DNA from: a virus | IMG/VR virus record: IMGVR_UViG_3300040801_002504 | Span: 1-40,676 of that record | Strand: one strand, 5' to 3' | DNA length: 40,676 nt | Shown here: in pieces, positions 29,481-39,946 of the stretch | Layout of the letters: each line of letters starts with the position of its first letter | How positions within the stretch are numbered: the first letter of the stretch is position 1 | Position numbers and translations under genes: made by a program | The notes under the pieces: model-generated | Seen by the model: the letters and a program-made list of their open reading frames with translations, nothing else | Database searches by the model: none | Told to the model about the DNA's origin: nothing

Positions 29481-30077
29481 ATGAGTTTTTTTAATATACC
29501 AACAGACACATATTCGTCTTCGTCTTCAGGGTTTAATCAAGACATGGCAAAAGATTTGTGGCCGTCTTTATTGAGCAATTTTAATCAGCAGCCTTCGTTT
29601 AATTTTGGTGATATAGGTAAATATACAAAACAGGCATCAGAAGCGTATGAGCCGGCATTTGGTATGGTCTCTGATACATTTGGCAAAGCCCGTGAGGCTC
29701 TCCCGAATTTATATAAAAATGCCTTAATACCGAGTACTCAAAACACACTGAATGATTTATCAAGCAGGGGCATTTTAAATTCAAGTATGGGCAGCGATGC
29801 AATATCAAATATGAGTAGAAACATAGCTGGTGATGTTGCAGGGCAGCAATCAAGCTTATACGGGCAGGAGGCTGGTATGTTGGGGAGCCTTGCCGGAGCA
29901 CAAGCCAGCGCAGGTAATGAACTTATGGGTAGCCTGCTGAGTATGATAATGGGACGTGAATCAAGTGACCAGGGTCTTATAGCAAACTTGATTGGCAATA
30001 TGGGTAAATACTCTGAAAGTTCTGATCCTTTTGAGCCTTATCAGGCTATGATTAATTTATTGAGCGGACAACTTTAA
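29481..30077 (+). CDS. Internal virion/ejection-type protein (198 aa)
   Basis: 198 residues, rich in Ser, Gly, Ala and Met with amphipathic helices (FNQDMAKDLWPSLLSNFNQQ, then L-M-G-S-L-L-S-M-I-M-G-R). Similar Gly/Ala/Ser-rich helical proteins are internal head or ejection proteins of short-tailed phages. It comes directly before two more helical proteins and the polyvalent protein, a typical ejection module. Exact family is not recognised. Confidence 0.6.
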   Translation: MSFFNIPTDTYSSSSSGFNQDMAKDLWPSLLSNFNQQPSFNFGDIGKYTKQASEAYEPAFGMVSDTFGKAREALPNLYKNALIPSTQNTLNDLSSRGILNSSMGSDAISNMSRNIAGDVAGQQSSLYGQEAGMLGSLAGAQASAGNELMGSLLSMIMGRESSDQGLIANLIGNMGKYSESSDPFEPYQAMINLLSGQL

Positions 30078-30093
30078 AAGGAGGATGTCTAAC

Positions 30094-31083
30094 ATGGGTT
30101 TAGCAGCAGATTTAGGGTTTGATAAAAGCAGTTCCAGCGCAGATCAATTTCAGGCGTCATCTTCTACTATGGGCTTGATGCCGCAAACAGGGTTCGATGA
30201 ATGGCTGCAAAGCCTGTATCAAACTGAAATGTCAGGCGGGCCAAAGGCCGACAAAGAGTATCAATCTTTAATATCACAGCAGCAGAAGCAGGAAGCATCT
30301 CTGGCTACTGCAAAAAATCAACTTGCGGCTGTAAAAAGAGCTAATCAGCCTGCATGGACAAAATATTGGGAAAAAGTCGTACAAAACAGGCAGGATGCAC
30401 TTAATATTCTTAATGACAAGGTAAAGGTGTATGAGCCTGCATATAAGGCGGATGTCGCTGAAAGACAGACAGGCATTGACCAGTCAAGAGATGCTATTAT
30501 AAAATATCTTACAGATCAAGCCGACTTAGTCCCTGGCGCAATGCGGGAACAAGCAGGCATTCAGTCCGGCACACTCGACAAGTTAATACAGCAGGGGCTT
30601 TCTAAAGAAGGATATTTGCCTGGGTTTGGCGATTTGCTTAAAAGCTTAACCACAGGCGGAACGGATATCAGTTTCGGTGGGCAGCCGGTTATGGAAAACT
30701 ATTTATCACCAGGGAAAGCATCTGCCTTACAGGCTATTCTTGATGCAAATGCTGCTATGCCAGGTATGCTTGGAGATCTTGCTCAAACAAGATCAAATAT
30801 AAATGTTGCTCCGGCAGAGGAAGCATATAAATATGGGTATGCGCCTCTTGAGCAAAAACTGAATTTTGCGCAATCACCTGATGCAACTGCTTTTGGGAAT
30901 ATAACAAATCAATTTAAAAATCAGCTGGAGTTACCGAATCTTTTAAGATATCTTAGTGGCGGGCTTGAAAGCTTTGGCACAGGTACCGGCCATAGCAGCG
31001 CAGATGCGATGTCTGCTAACGCTTCAGGTGTAATGGATGATAAAGGCGCAGGCAGTATTTTATCTATGTTCGGGCTTGGCTAA
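30094..31083 (+). CDS. Internal virion/ejection-type protein (329 aa)
   Basis: The start is ATG 30094, not 30085: AGGAGG touches the first ATG, leaving no spacing, but lies 9 bp before the second. The protein begins MGLAADLGFDKSSSS. It has a long coiled coil (KADKEYQSLISQQQKQEASL to ~150) and a Gly-rich C-terminal half. Composition and position match phage inner-virion proteins that leave with the DNA. No enzymatic motif is seen. Confidence 0.6.
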   Translation: MGLAADLGFDKSSSSADQFQASSSTMGLMPQTGFDEWLQSLYQTEMSGGPKADKEYQSLISQQQKQEASLATAKNQLAAVKRANQPAWTKYWEKVVQNRQDALNILNDKVKVYEPAYKADVAERQTGIDQSRDAIIKYLTDQADLVPGAMREQAGIQSGTLDKLIQQGLSKEGYLPGFGDLLKSLTTGGTDISFGGQPVMENYLSPGKASALQAILDANAAMPGMLGDLAQTRSNINVAPAEEAYKYGYAPLEQKLNFAQSPDATAFGNITNQFKNQLELPNLLRYLSGGLESFGTGTGHSSADAMSANASGVMDDKGAGSILSMFGLG

Positions 31084-31095
31084 AGGGGCGATAAA

Positions 31096-32343
31096 ATGTC
31101 AGTATTAAATCAACTTTTAAACAGGCAATCTCAGCAAAACAGCGGAATACCGCCTGGCACTCAAGCCGGTCAGTTCCCAAGTGTAGGGATATCCGGCGAT
31201 CCGAAAGAACAATTATTGCAAAAGCTTGCTCTTTTAAGCGAAGTTATGAAATTTAAAAAACCGCAGGGACAACCGCAGCGAATGCCGCAAATGCAGATGC
31301 CCGGCTTGCCGCAGATGGCTCAACGATCAGGCGCAGGGCAGCAATCCAGCGCCGGTATGCTGTCTAATTTGGCGAATATGGCTGTTAATAAGACAAAGAT
31401 GGCTGAACTTGTAAAGGCCCGTATAGAGAAAGAAAAGATGGTTGCCAGGGAAAATGAAAAACAACAAAAATTAGGGTTATTCCAAAAAAAGATACTGGAT
31501 GTATCAAATTCTTTGGGCGGCAAAAATCTAACACTTTCAACCTTTTTAAAAATTGGTTCAGAACTTGGGGTGTCGCCGGTAGATACCATGAAACTATATA
31601 ACACTTTTGCGGATAGTAAAAAAAAGATTGAAGAAGCAAAAGCCGTATCTGAAAAAAACAAGCCGGATGCAGAGGCCAGGTATAAAGAAGCGGTTTACAC
31701 TAATTTGCTGAACGGCAAACCGCTTACACTTGAACAAAAAGCTGCTATAGGCATTAAGCCGGAAGCGCAGAAAGAGGACTCAAAAGTTGGGAAAAAGCTT
31801 GATTATTTATACGACCGCTTAAAAAGCTTAAAAGAGCAAAAAGCAGGAGGAGTGGACGCCCTCGGAAGGCCAATTAACGCTGACTTGATTAACCGTGAAA
31901 TATGGCAAACGGAGTACGATGTTGAAGCGGCATCAAACAGCGGATATGACCCATCCGGCAACTTAAATCCCGGGAAGATTATATCCTCCGCCCACAAGGG
32001 ACTGGCTATGTTGCTCAAAGACGAGGGTCTGCCGCCTGAAGCAATAAATAATATAATAATTGAAGAGCTTCCCAACTGGAAAAGCGTAGATGATGTCAAG
32101 TCTTATCTGATTGAAATAAAAAGGGGTAAAGACGAAGAAAAAGCGGCAAAACTTCAGGAAAGCAGGGCTCAGGCAGAAAAAAACAAATTAAAAAAGCGGG
32201 CTAAAGCGGCAAAGGCAAAAACGAGTGTGGCCAAAAACAAAGAGCTTAGCTATGGAACTGTCGGCGAAAATATTCAAGACGCAATACCGCCATTTTCTAA
32301 AATAAAGGATGTTCTTGGCTATACGTGGCCTGGAAAAAATTAA
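31096..32343 (+). CDS. Internal virion/ejection-type coiled-coil protein (415 aa)
   Basis: 415 residues. The Gln/Pro/Met-rich N-terminal third (Q-R-M-P-Q-M-Q-M-P-G-L-P) is low-complexity. Long basic helices follow (KMAELVKARIEKEKMVAREN; K-A-A-K-L-Q-E-S-R-A-Q-A-E-K). The stop TAA (32341-32343) overlaps the ATG of the giant gene, so the two are coupled. It is probably packed in the head and ejected. Confidence 0.6.
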   Translation: MSVLNQLLNRQSQQNSGIPPGTQAGQFPSVGISGDPKEQLLQKLALLSEVMKFKKPQGQPQRMPQMQMPGLPQMAQRSGAGQQSSAGMLSNLANMAVNKTKMAELVKARIEKEKMVARENEKQQKLGLFQKKILDVSNSLGGKNLTLSTFLKIGSELGVSPVDTMKLYNTFADSKKKIEEAKAVSEKNKPDAEARYKEAVYTNLLNGKPLTLEQKAAIGIKPEAQKEDSKVGKKLDYLYDRLKSLKEQKAGGVDALGRPINADLINREIWQTEYDVEAASNSGYDPSGNLNPGKIISSAHKGLAMLLKDEGLPPEAINNIIIEELPNWKSVDDVKSYLIEIKRGKDEEKAAKLQESRAQAEKNKLKKRAKAAKAKTSVAKNKELSYGTVGENIQDAIPPFSKIKDVLGYTWPGKN

Positions 32344-35300
32344 TGAACGCATTAGAAAGAGCAAGACAAATAGCTAAAGAGGGAACAAAACAACCTGCTG
32401 TCATTAGTGGTGGCGGCAATGCGCTTGAACGAGCAAGAAATATAGCCAGTCAAGTAGCTGGCGAGGACACAGATAATTCATGGAACATTACCAAAGGGCT
32501 TAAAAGTGGTGTTCTATCAACATTGGCTGTTGCTCCGGCCGTAGGTAGCATGGCCGCTAAGTCTGTTGGTATGGACAAAAGCGCAAAAAAAATGGCTGAA
32601 GCCGCTGGAAGCTTAATGGAAAAGGCTTCACAATATCAACCGGATACAACCTTTAGAGAGCTTATAAAAGATCCTTCGTTTGGTGGAGCTGCTGATTGGG
32701 CGATGTATATGCTCGGCAATGTAGCTCCTTCAATGGTAGCAGGTGGAGTTGGCGCAGGTGCAGGAAAAGCATTATTCACAAAAGCATTCCTGAAAAAAGC
32801 AATTTCTAAAAATGTTGCGAAGGGGCTACCCTTAAAGGCGGCAACAGAGCAGGCCATTGGAGAGGTTGCTAAAAAAGGGGCTATGACCGGTCTTGTCGGC
32901 GCAACTGGCGCTATGGAAGGCGGGCATATGTATTTAACCGATATTGAAAAACATGGGGTTAAAGATGCCAAAGTATTGCCGCATATTATCGGAGGAGCTG
33001 CCGCTGGTTTAATTGAGTTAGGGTTAGGTGGTGTTGAGATCGGCCTTATCAATAAATTTTTTGGGAAAGCCGGTGTTAAGGCGGCAAAAGAATCGGATGA
33101 TGCCGCAGCTTCTATGCTTGGTAAGATATGGAAATATACCAAAACACCGGCAGGTGAGGCAGGACAGGAGCTTGCGCAAGAAGAGATCGCAATGCTGGAT
33201 GAAATGTTTGTTGCTGCTCCAGGAGAAAAAACCGATACACCATGGAGCGAAGAGGGGCTATTGCGGGGAGCAGAATCGGCAGCGGCAGGACTGTTGCCTG
33301 GGGCTATTGGCGGCGCTGTTTCAGGCATCATGGGCACACAAAGCCAAACGCCACAAGATGTAATAGACAGCGTCCGTAACAAGCTTGAAGATCCTGCAAG
33401 CAAGGTAAATCTTGACATGGTCAAGGCTATGGTCATTGACCCGCAACTCGAAGGGCAGGATGAAATTGTGGCCGGATTGCAGGAAATTATTACTGCCGAA
33501 GAGAAAAAACTCAAGCCAAAGGAGGTAAAAAAACCGGATGAAACAAAAGTTGTATTACCGCCTGTTGAAGCTGGCAAAGAAAAGCCAGAGAAAAAGAGTC
33601 AAAGTGATAAGCAGGCAGAGGTCGATAAAATATGGGCTGCTATACAAATTGCAGAGGGTATGGAAAATTTACCGCCTGAAACAGTTTCTTTACTTAAAAA
33701 AGCTCAAGAACTTACTCTAAAAGGTGAAGAAATATATAATGCCCGTAAACAACAAAAGGCAGAGGCTATCCGCAAAGCAGGCACAAAACGACCCGTCTCA
33801 TATACGGAACCTGTTGACGAAATGCGTGTTACCAGGGAAAAACTGCGTGACAAATTAATAACATCCACGAAAGAAAGAAAACTGATAGATAGGGCAAAAA
33901 AAACCGAAGAATATAATTTTGCGAAAGCGCAGCTTAAACAAATAGGCAGAGGCAATTTGTTGGTTTCAGGCCAAGAACGGGATATTTATCGTAATCTTGT
34001 TGATGCTTATGATGCTAAAAGAAAAGGGAAAGAAGAAGCCAAACAAGATACAACGGAAACTTTTTTAGATAGACTTAAAGGTAAAAAACCTACTGTGCGG
34101 AGAATGGCATCTGAAGATATAAAAACGCAAATAGCTACTAACGAAATAAAACTTTATAGCATTGACAATGTAAAGCCAGACCCGTCAAAACCACATGGCG
34201 CATATTATAATATAGAGTATGAAGGTTTTGAATCACCACATAAAAAAGATTACCCGAAAGGTACAGAATATCGTAAAAAAGCAAGCCCTAATAATCCTTT
34301 TTTTGTTGGGAAGACAAGTTTAATGGATAGCGCTGGCATGTCTGCTTTGCATAAAATGTTAGGGGCAAAAGAAGTAAACAGGTTAAGAACATTAGGCGGG
34401 ATTAACGAAAAAACGCCAATAACTACAGGTAGAGGCTCACTAACAGGCAAGAAAGCATTGATAGCTGAGTTGTCAAAAAAATATCCAAATATTAAATGGG
34501 AAGAATATTACGATTCAAGAGAGATGCTTGAGGGGTTAGCTGGAGTAGTCGTTAGAGAAAAAGGGCATGATGCAATAATCCAGGTTGATAACCAAGATTT
34601 TGCAATGAGTGAATATGTTGATCTTTCAAAACCCCCAACTTCTGTCAAGCAAAAACTACAAACACAGCCTGAAGCTATCATCTTAAAAGACACAACCCAG
34701 GCCTTAGAGTTTGGAAAACAAGCTACGCCTGAACAAATAACTGAATTAAAGCGGTTGAGGCAAGAGTCGGTAGATAAAACAGTGCAGCTAAAAAAAGATG
34801 GCAAGCTGCAAGAGGCGATGGATGAAATAACAAAAGGCCAACTTTATCGGGAGGCTTTGGAATCTGCGGAGGAAGTTACAAAGCCGCTAACCGACAAGCA
34901 AAAAAAACAATCGAACATAGCAAGCGATAAAGACATTAAATTTGAAACAAAAGATAACTATAAAGGATCACACACAGCGCCAGAGGAAGAAGTGGGAGCT
35001 TCGCTTGACAACCTGACCAATATTTTCCCCGATGACATTTACGGCTCACATGGTGCAAGATATTACGGACATGGCGGTGACTCTAAGGTGATGGATCAGC
35101 AAACTATAACGAAAATACGTAGCTTTAGAGGTAAACCTGATGCTAAGGTTATTATTTATAGAGCTATCCCAAAATCAAAAACCATACCTGCAAAAATAAA
35201 CTCAGGTGATTGGGTTACTATTAATAAGCAATACGCTATTTCTCATGGTAAGTCATACCTGAAGAGTTATCAAGTTATACAAAAAACCGTTAAAGCAAGT

Positions 35301-38300
35301 GAACTTTTTACTGACGGGAACTCTATACATGAGTGGGGTTATGCTCCTGAAGGGACAAAGTTTGAAATAAAAGCAAATAAAGCAGGTGGGCTTCACGGCC
35401 TGAAGGCAACCGACATAAGAAAAGCTTTCGCAAAAACTAAAGCCATGACCGGAACTGACAAAAAAGGTCGGTTCTGGTTCAAGTTTAAAGGCATGCCCAA
35501 GATCACAGTTATTGAAACTAATAGCGTGGCTGGTGAGCTTACTTTACAAAAAGGCGCTGATACTATTACAGGCGCATATGTACCGGGTAAACAAATTCTA
35601 TTCAAGACATCCGGCAAAGGTGTGACTGCTGATATAGGCAGTCTATACCATGAGAATTGGCATCTATTTAAAGACATGAACGTATTAACCGGCAAGGACT
35701 TAGTTGCGCTACACCAAGCGATCCGCAAGGCAGGACATAAAGGCAAGATTACAGAAGAAACCGAGGCGGGCTTTATCGGTGACGCAATGATTAACCGGAC
35801 ACAACATGCTGATACCATGCTTGATAAGGTACTCCAAAAGGTTGCAGATTTCTTTGACGCTATTGCTCATTTGTTTGGTAAGCGGTCTATGAGGGGGTTG
35901 TTACGGGATATTGAATCAGGCAAAATAACGGAGCAGAAACAAAATAAAGATGCTGGACTATCGGGTAAAGGCCTGCCGTTATTCCAAATGACAGGCCAAA
36001 AAGCCATCCGTTACGAAACCGATAACCCTGATTTTCGGAAATGGTTCAAGAACAGTAAGGTTGTCGATGAAAATGGCGAGCCGTTGATTGTTTACCATGG
36101 GGGGCCTGAATTTAATATTTTTGACCCAACAAAAATAGGAAAAACAGGGAGAACTGAAGGCGCTGGATTTTATTTTACACCTAATATCAAGATAGCAAAA
36201 GGATATGCAGGTGAAGCTGAAAACGGCGAATTAAAAGAGGTTTATCTAAATATATCAAAACCAATTAATTACGAACAACCAGGGTTTAAACCGCCAATAA
36301 TAAAAAAAATAATAACCGCACTTGCATCTCTTGAATTAAAAGAAAGCGGGATATCAATTAGAAACGGCTTTTTATCAAATTATGGGGACATTAGCTTTGA
36401 GGGGAAAGCAACCGTTATAAATAGTGCAGCCAGATCAATAGCCGACGAATTCTTAGCGATAGACCAGATGGGAGGGCTGGTTGGCGCAGGAGTTGACCCT
36501 GTGTTAGTAAATAAAGCTTTTCAAATGGTTACCGGGCATGATGGAATAAAAGCTAAAGGGTTTAGTGGTAAAGGCGGTTCAGATATTTGGGTAGCCTTTA
36601 GCCCGACTCAAATAAAATCAATCTACAACACAGGTGCTTTCGATCCAGCTAACCCAGACATCCGTTACGAAACCAAAAAAGACCCACAAGCACAGCAAGC
36701 ATCCGCCTTCGTAAAAGAAGAGCTTAAAAAAGCAGGAATTAAAACAGCCTTTAAAAAACTTAATCAGACTCCAAAGGATGAATTTAAGTCTATTCGTGAA
36801 GAAAAGGGCGAACTGTTAAAAAACTTTATAGCCAGGTTCGGGATAAACAGGGTTCCTTCTTCCGACATGAAATGGCACCACAGAGCATTTGAAGCTCCAT
36901 CTATGCTGGCAAGACGATATAAGTCCATGAAAGAGGCGCTTGATACAGGGATTAACGCACAGGAGGCACGAATAAAGACAACCAATACAATCTACAATAC
37001 AATTCCAGTACACTCCTCTATGAGTTTGCAGGGCGCTCAGGAAGCTATTGGGAAGGATAAAAAAGCAAATGCCGAATTAACAAAGCTTGTATGGGATTGG
37101 GATGGCAAAAAATTCCCTGAAGAGCAGGTTCCGACCAACTTTTTCAAGTCTATAAAGTCAGACAAATCTTTACAAATCCAATCGGAACATTATCGGGAAG
37201 CTGCTGCATTTTTAAAATCAGAGGGTGTGTCTCAAAAAGCAATCGATGCTTTTATTGCAATGCGTGTCGCATATGACAAAGGGTTAATTGAAACGCATAA
37301 TAAGCTTTTAATTGAGGAGTGGGTTGACAGGGATGACATTGAGGAATTTAGGTCTGTTATCGGTAAAACGCATAATTATTTCCCGCATAAGAGGTATGGC
37401 GATACGGCAATCAGCATTAGAGATAAAGCGACAAACGAGCTGATATATAATGCTCATTATAATGATTTTAAAGAACGGTTTTTACCTGTCAATAAACAGG
37501 CTCATGCAAGGGCAGCACAATGGCTTAAAAAAAACAAAGATAATCCAAACGATTATATAATTCAAAAACCATACAAAATTACAAAGATACCGGATCAAGT
37601 GTTCCACCAGGTTGACTTATCGGCTATGCAACAAATTCTTGATGTTGCTTCTAAAAAAATGGTTGAGGCTGAAAATTCGGAGGCAACTCAGGCAATTCGG
37701 GACAATGTTAAAAAAGAAATGAAAGATTTAATGGCAAAATCAATCTCTGATGTAATTAAGTCAAGAGCATGGGCGGGGCACGCAATAGGCCGTAAAAATA
37801 TACCTGGCTATGAAACAGATGATATCTGGGGAACAACTTTTGATTATTTTACCGGATGGGCGGGATTTATGACCAAAATGGATGCTGCAAAACAGTATTC
37901 AGAAGTATTACAAAAAATTGATGCAAAGAAAAATCCTAATGAATACAGGTATGTATCAATATATATCAGGGATATGCTAACCAATAAAAATGCTGTTGAC
38001 AGAGCTGTTGATTTTATCCGAGGGCTTTTCTTTGTAAAATATCTGGGCTTTGTAATAAAGTCTGGTCTGGTCAATTTAACACAAAATTTTGTTCTTGCGG
38101 CTCCGGTTATGTCTTTATACACCAAGGGTTCAACCTTTAAGCTAACAAAAGCTATGATTGATACCAGGCGAGCGGTAAACACTGGCGCTGCATGGAGCGG
38201 CAAGGACGTTTATTATGGTAAGCATGTTAAAGGCATAGAGGCAAAAGCTTTAAATCAGCTTGTCGAAGAAGGCACAGCCCAGGATCAAATGCTTAGAGAG

Positions 38301-39485
38301 CTTAAAGGCACAATCCCTGCTCATGGGGCGATGAAGCTGGCAAGAAAGGTGATTGATAAATCCGGTGTTTTTATGCAAATCGCTGAAAAGTTTAACAGGA
38401 CATCAACTGGTTTGGCGGCTTTCAGGGTTGCTTATAATGAAGGGCTTACTCATGAGGGTATAAAAACAAAGGGTAATTACGAAGCATCTGTGGCTTTTGC
38501 AAAAAAGATTATTTATGACGCTCATTTCCTATATGGCGACCTCAATTTGCCTTCCGGTTTCCGGGGGGGCGACTTTAGAAAGGTTATAAGAGCTGGTTAC
38601 ACTTTTAGAACATTCACACACCAGTATCTTGGTATAATTAATCATATGTTTTGGAATCAGAAAGGCGGGAAAGCAGCAGTTGCAAGAAGTATGCGAAATC
38701 TAATTATACTCGGCGGCTTAACTGCGGTACCATTTTTTAAAGCTTTATCTGAAACTCTGGCAAAGTTTACAGATGATGACGACGAAGATACATTGACCAG
38801 GATCAGGGAGAAGATGCCGAACCAGTGGATGAAAAACTTTGCTGTCTACGGCCTTGCTGGTCTGGGAGGCGCAGATATAACAGGGTCAATCAGCATCGAA
38901 GTCCCCAGAAGTTTTACTGATATACTTGGTGTCCCGTATGCGGCAATTGAGGACACAATTAATACCTCAAAGAGCATCAAGAGTGGAGCGTATAAACGGG
39001 CATTTGCAGAGTCGCCTTTTACTCCGGCGGTGGTTAGAAATGCTATGCGGGGGATTGAACTGCATACTGTAGGCCAAAGAACACGATCAGGTAAAGATAT
39101 AAATTACCCTGGTAAAGCAGGCGCAAAAAAAATTACTAAATGGGAGGCTATCAGAAAAGGTCTTGCAGGAATTCAGCCGCCTTCTTTGTCAAGCGGGTAT
39201 AAAGCTTATTACGCATCTGGTAAAATGAAGCGTAATATCGCAGAAAGGAAAAGGGCATGGGCAGACAGGTATGTCAATGCTGTCAGGCGTGGGGATGAAA
39301 AAGAACGATATAAAATAGTCAGGGAAATAGTTGAATGGAATAGCGCTGCTATCGAGGATAATAAGACGTGGAGACTGGTTAACATAGAACAAATGATTAA
39401 ATCACGTATGGCTGCAAGCTCTTTGCGCGGCATACCTAAAACACAAAGGCCAAGAGCTTTGGAAATTTCACAGGCTTGGCAATAA
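32343..39485 (+). CDS. Giant polyvalent protein: ART-like domains, HExxH motif and LPD38-like region
   Basis: 2,380 residues from the ATG at 32343, which overlaps the previous stop; a GTG at 32325 is possible but lacks a ribosome site. Residues ~110-330 are Gly/Ala-rich hydrophobic helices that could cross membranes. Around 625-760 and 930-1030 are ADP-ribosyltransferase-like segments (for example Y-R-A-I-P ... S-G-D-W-V-T). Residues 1103-1107 are H-E-N-W-H, a zinc-protease-like HExxH. Residues ~1235-1400 match the polyvalent-protein ART family (ENGEPLIVYHGG, then G-A-G-F-Y-F-T-P). Around 1890-1930, L-G-F-V-I-K-S-G-L-V-N-L-T-Q matches LPD38. Such proteins are injected with phage or plasmid DNA and act on host targets. 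Domain limits are approximate. Confidence 0.8.
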   Translation: MNALERARQIAKEGTKQPAVISGGGNALERARNIASQVAGEDTDNSWNITKGLKSGVLSTLAVAPAVGSMAAKSVGMDKSAKKMAEAAGSLMEKASQYQPDTTFRELIKDPSFGGAADWAMYMLGNVAPSMVAGGVGAGAGKALFTKAFLKKAISKNVAKGLPLKAATEQAIGEVAKKGAMTGLVGATGAMEGGHMYLTDIEKHGVKDAKVLPHIIGGAAAGLIELGLGGVEIGLINKFFGKAGVKAAKESDDAAASMLGKIWKYTKTPAGEAGQELAQEEIAMLDEMFVAAPGEKTDTPWSEEGLLRGAESAAAGLLPGAIGGAVSGIMGTQSQTPQDVIDSVRNKLEDPASKVNLDMVKAMVIDPQLEGQDEIVAGLQEIITAEEKKLKPKEVKKPDETKVVLPPVEAGKEKPEKKSQSDKQAEVDKIWAAIQIAEGMENLPPETVSLLKKAQELTLKGEEIYNARKQQKAEAIRKAGTKRPVSYTEPVDEMRVTREKLRDKLITSTKERKLIDRAKKTEEYNFAKAQLKQIGRGNLLVSGQERDIYRNLVDAYDAKRKGKEEAKQDTTETFLDRLKGKKPTVRRMASEDIKTQIATNEIKLYSIDNVKPDPSKPHGAYYNIEYEGFESPHKKDYPKGTEYRKKASPNNPFFVGKTSLMDSAGMSALHKMLGAKEVNRLRTLGGINEKTPITTGRGSLTGKKALIAELSKKYPNIKWEEYYDSREMLEGLAGVVVREKGHDAIIQVDNQDFAMSEYVDLSKPPTSVKQKLQTQPEAIILKDTTQALEFGKQATPEQITELKRLRQESVDKTVQLKKDGKLQEAMDEITKGQLYREALESAEEVTKPLTDKQKKQSNIASDKDIKFETKDNYKGSHTAPEEEVGASLDNLTNIFPDDIYGSHGARYYGHGGDSKVMDQQTITKIRSFRGKPDAKVIIYRAIPKSKTIPAKINSGDWVTINKQYAISHGKSYLKSYQVIQKTVKASELFTDGNSIHEWGYAPEGTKFEIKANKAGGLHGLKATDIRKAFAKTKAMTGTDKKGRFWFKFKGMPKITVIETNSVAGELTLQKGADTITGAYVPGKQILFKTSGKGVTADIGSLYHENWHLFKDMNVLTGKDLVALHQAIRKAGHKGKITEETEAGFIGDAMINRTQHADTMLDKVLQKVADFFDAIAHLFGKRSMRGLLRDIESGKITEQKQNKDAGLSGKGLPLFQMTGQKAIRYETDNPDFRKWFKNSKVVDENGEPLIVYHGGPEFNIFDPTKIGKTGRTEGAGFYFTPNIKIAKGYAGEAENGELKEVYLNISKPINYEQPGFKPPIIKKIITALASLELKESGISIRNGFLSNYGDISFEGKATVINSAARSIADEFLAIDQMGGLVGAGVDPVLVNKAFQMVTGHDGIKAKGFSGKGGSDIWVAFSPTQIKSIYNTGAFDPANPDIRYETKKDPQAQQASAFVKEELKKAGIKTAFKKLNQTPKDEFKSIREEKGELLKNFIARFGINRVPSSDMKWHHRAFEAPSMLARRYKSMKEALDTGINAQEARIKTTNTIYNTIPVHSSMSLQGAQEAIGKDKKANAELTKLVWDWDGKKFPEEQVPTNFFKSIKSDKSLQIQSEHYREAAAFLKSEGVSQKAIDAFIAMRVAYDKGLIETHNKLLIEEWVDRDDIEEFRSVIGKTHNYFPHKRYGDTAISIRDKATNELIYNAHYNDFKERFLPVNKQAHARAAQWLKKNKDNPNDYIIQKPYKITKIPDQVFHQVDLSAMQQILDVASKKMVEAENSEATQAIRDNVKKEMKDLMAKSISDVIKSRAWAGHAIGRKNIPGYETDDIWGTTFDYFTGWAGFMTKMDAAKQYSEVLQKIDAKKNPNEYRYVSIYIRDMLTNKNAVDRAVDFIRGLFFVKYLGFVIKSGLVNLTQNFVLAAPVMSLYTKGSTFKLTKAMIDTRRAVNTGAAWSGKDVYYGKHVKGIEAKALNQLVEEGTAQDQMLRELKGTIPAHGAMKLARKVIDKSGVFMQIAEKFNRTSTGLAAFRVAYNEGLTHEGIKTKGNYEASVAFAKKIIYDAHFLYGDLNLPSGFRGGDFRKVIRAGYTFRTFTHQYLGIINHMFWNQKGGKAAVARSMRNLIILGGLTAVPFFKALSETLAKFTDDDDEDTLTRIREKMPNQWMKNFAVYGLAGLGGADITGSISIEVPRSFTDILGVPYAAIEDTINTSKSIKSGAYKRAFAESPFTPAVVRNAMRGIELHTVGQRTRSGKDINYPGKAGAKKITKWEAIRKGLAGIQPPSLSSGYKAYYASGKMKRNIAERKRAWADRYVNAVRRGDEKERYKIVREIVEWNSAAIEDNKTWRLVNIEQMIKSRMAASSLRGIPKTQRPRALEISQAWQ

Positions 39486-39497
39486 GGAGTACCAAAA

Positions 39498-39935
39498 ATG
39501 GCTTCAAGTATAACTTTTACACCAAAGGAAATAGCTCCAAAATACTATGCTCATGGCAATATTTTAAGCCTGTCAATCGTGTGGGACTGCGGGGCGGCGG
39601 CTCACGCTGATTTTGATGAGGATTTTGACACAGACGCTATGGACGCTATTAAATGCTGGAAATGCGTGTCCGCAGTAACTATCCCGGGAAATCACGCAAA
39701 GTGCGCCGGAACTGCGCCAACTGCTAATTATGATATCGAAATCCTGGATGAATACGATGTTGATATTTTTGGCGGACTGCTTAACGACAGAAGCGCAACT
39801 GAGTCTGAGCAGCAAGTGCCTAAGATTGGCGATGGACTTGGGGCGCGGGTTTGCGCCGGTCAATGGACTTTTATTTTAACCGGCAATTTAGTTGATGACG
39901 CAAATGGTAAGGTTATTTTGTATTTTGAGATCTAA
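39498..39935 (+). CDS. Virion-associated protein, hypothetical (145 aa)
   Basis: 145 residues, beta-rich. MASSITFTPKEIAPKYYAHG opens the protein, with a central acidic region (D-F-D-E-D-F-D-T-D-A-M-D) and a C-terminal strand pair (W-T-F-I-L-T-G-N-L-V ... K-V-I-L-Y-F-E-I). It has a GGAG site and is placed before the LRR gene, so it could be an anchor or chaperone for it. Function is unknown. Confidence 0.6.
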   Translation: MASSITFTPKEIAPKYYAHGNILSLSIVWDCGAAAHADFDEDFDTDAMDAIKCWKCVSAVTIPGNHAKCAGTAPTANYDIEILDEYDVDIFGGLLNDRSATESEQQVPKIGDGLGARVCAGQWTFILTGNLVDDANGKVILYFEI

Positions 39936-39946
39936 GGGGTAAAATA

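Noticed and set aside
32636-33577. Long minus-strand ORF (313 codons) inside the giant gene
   Set aside because: It is antisense to the Ala/Gly-rich segment, lacks a ribosome site, and has the Ser/Pro/Ala composition expected of a shadow frame.
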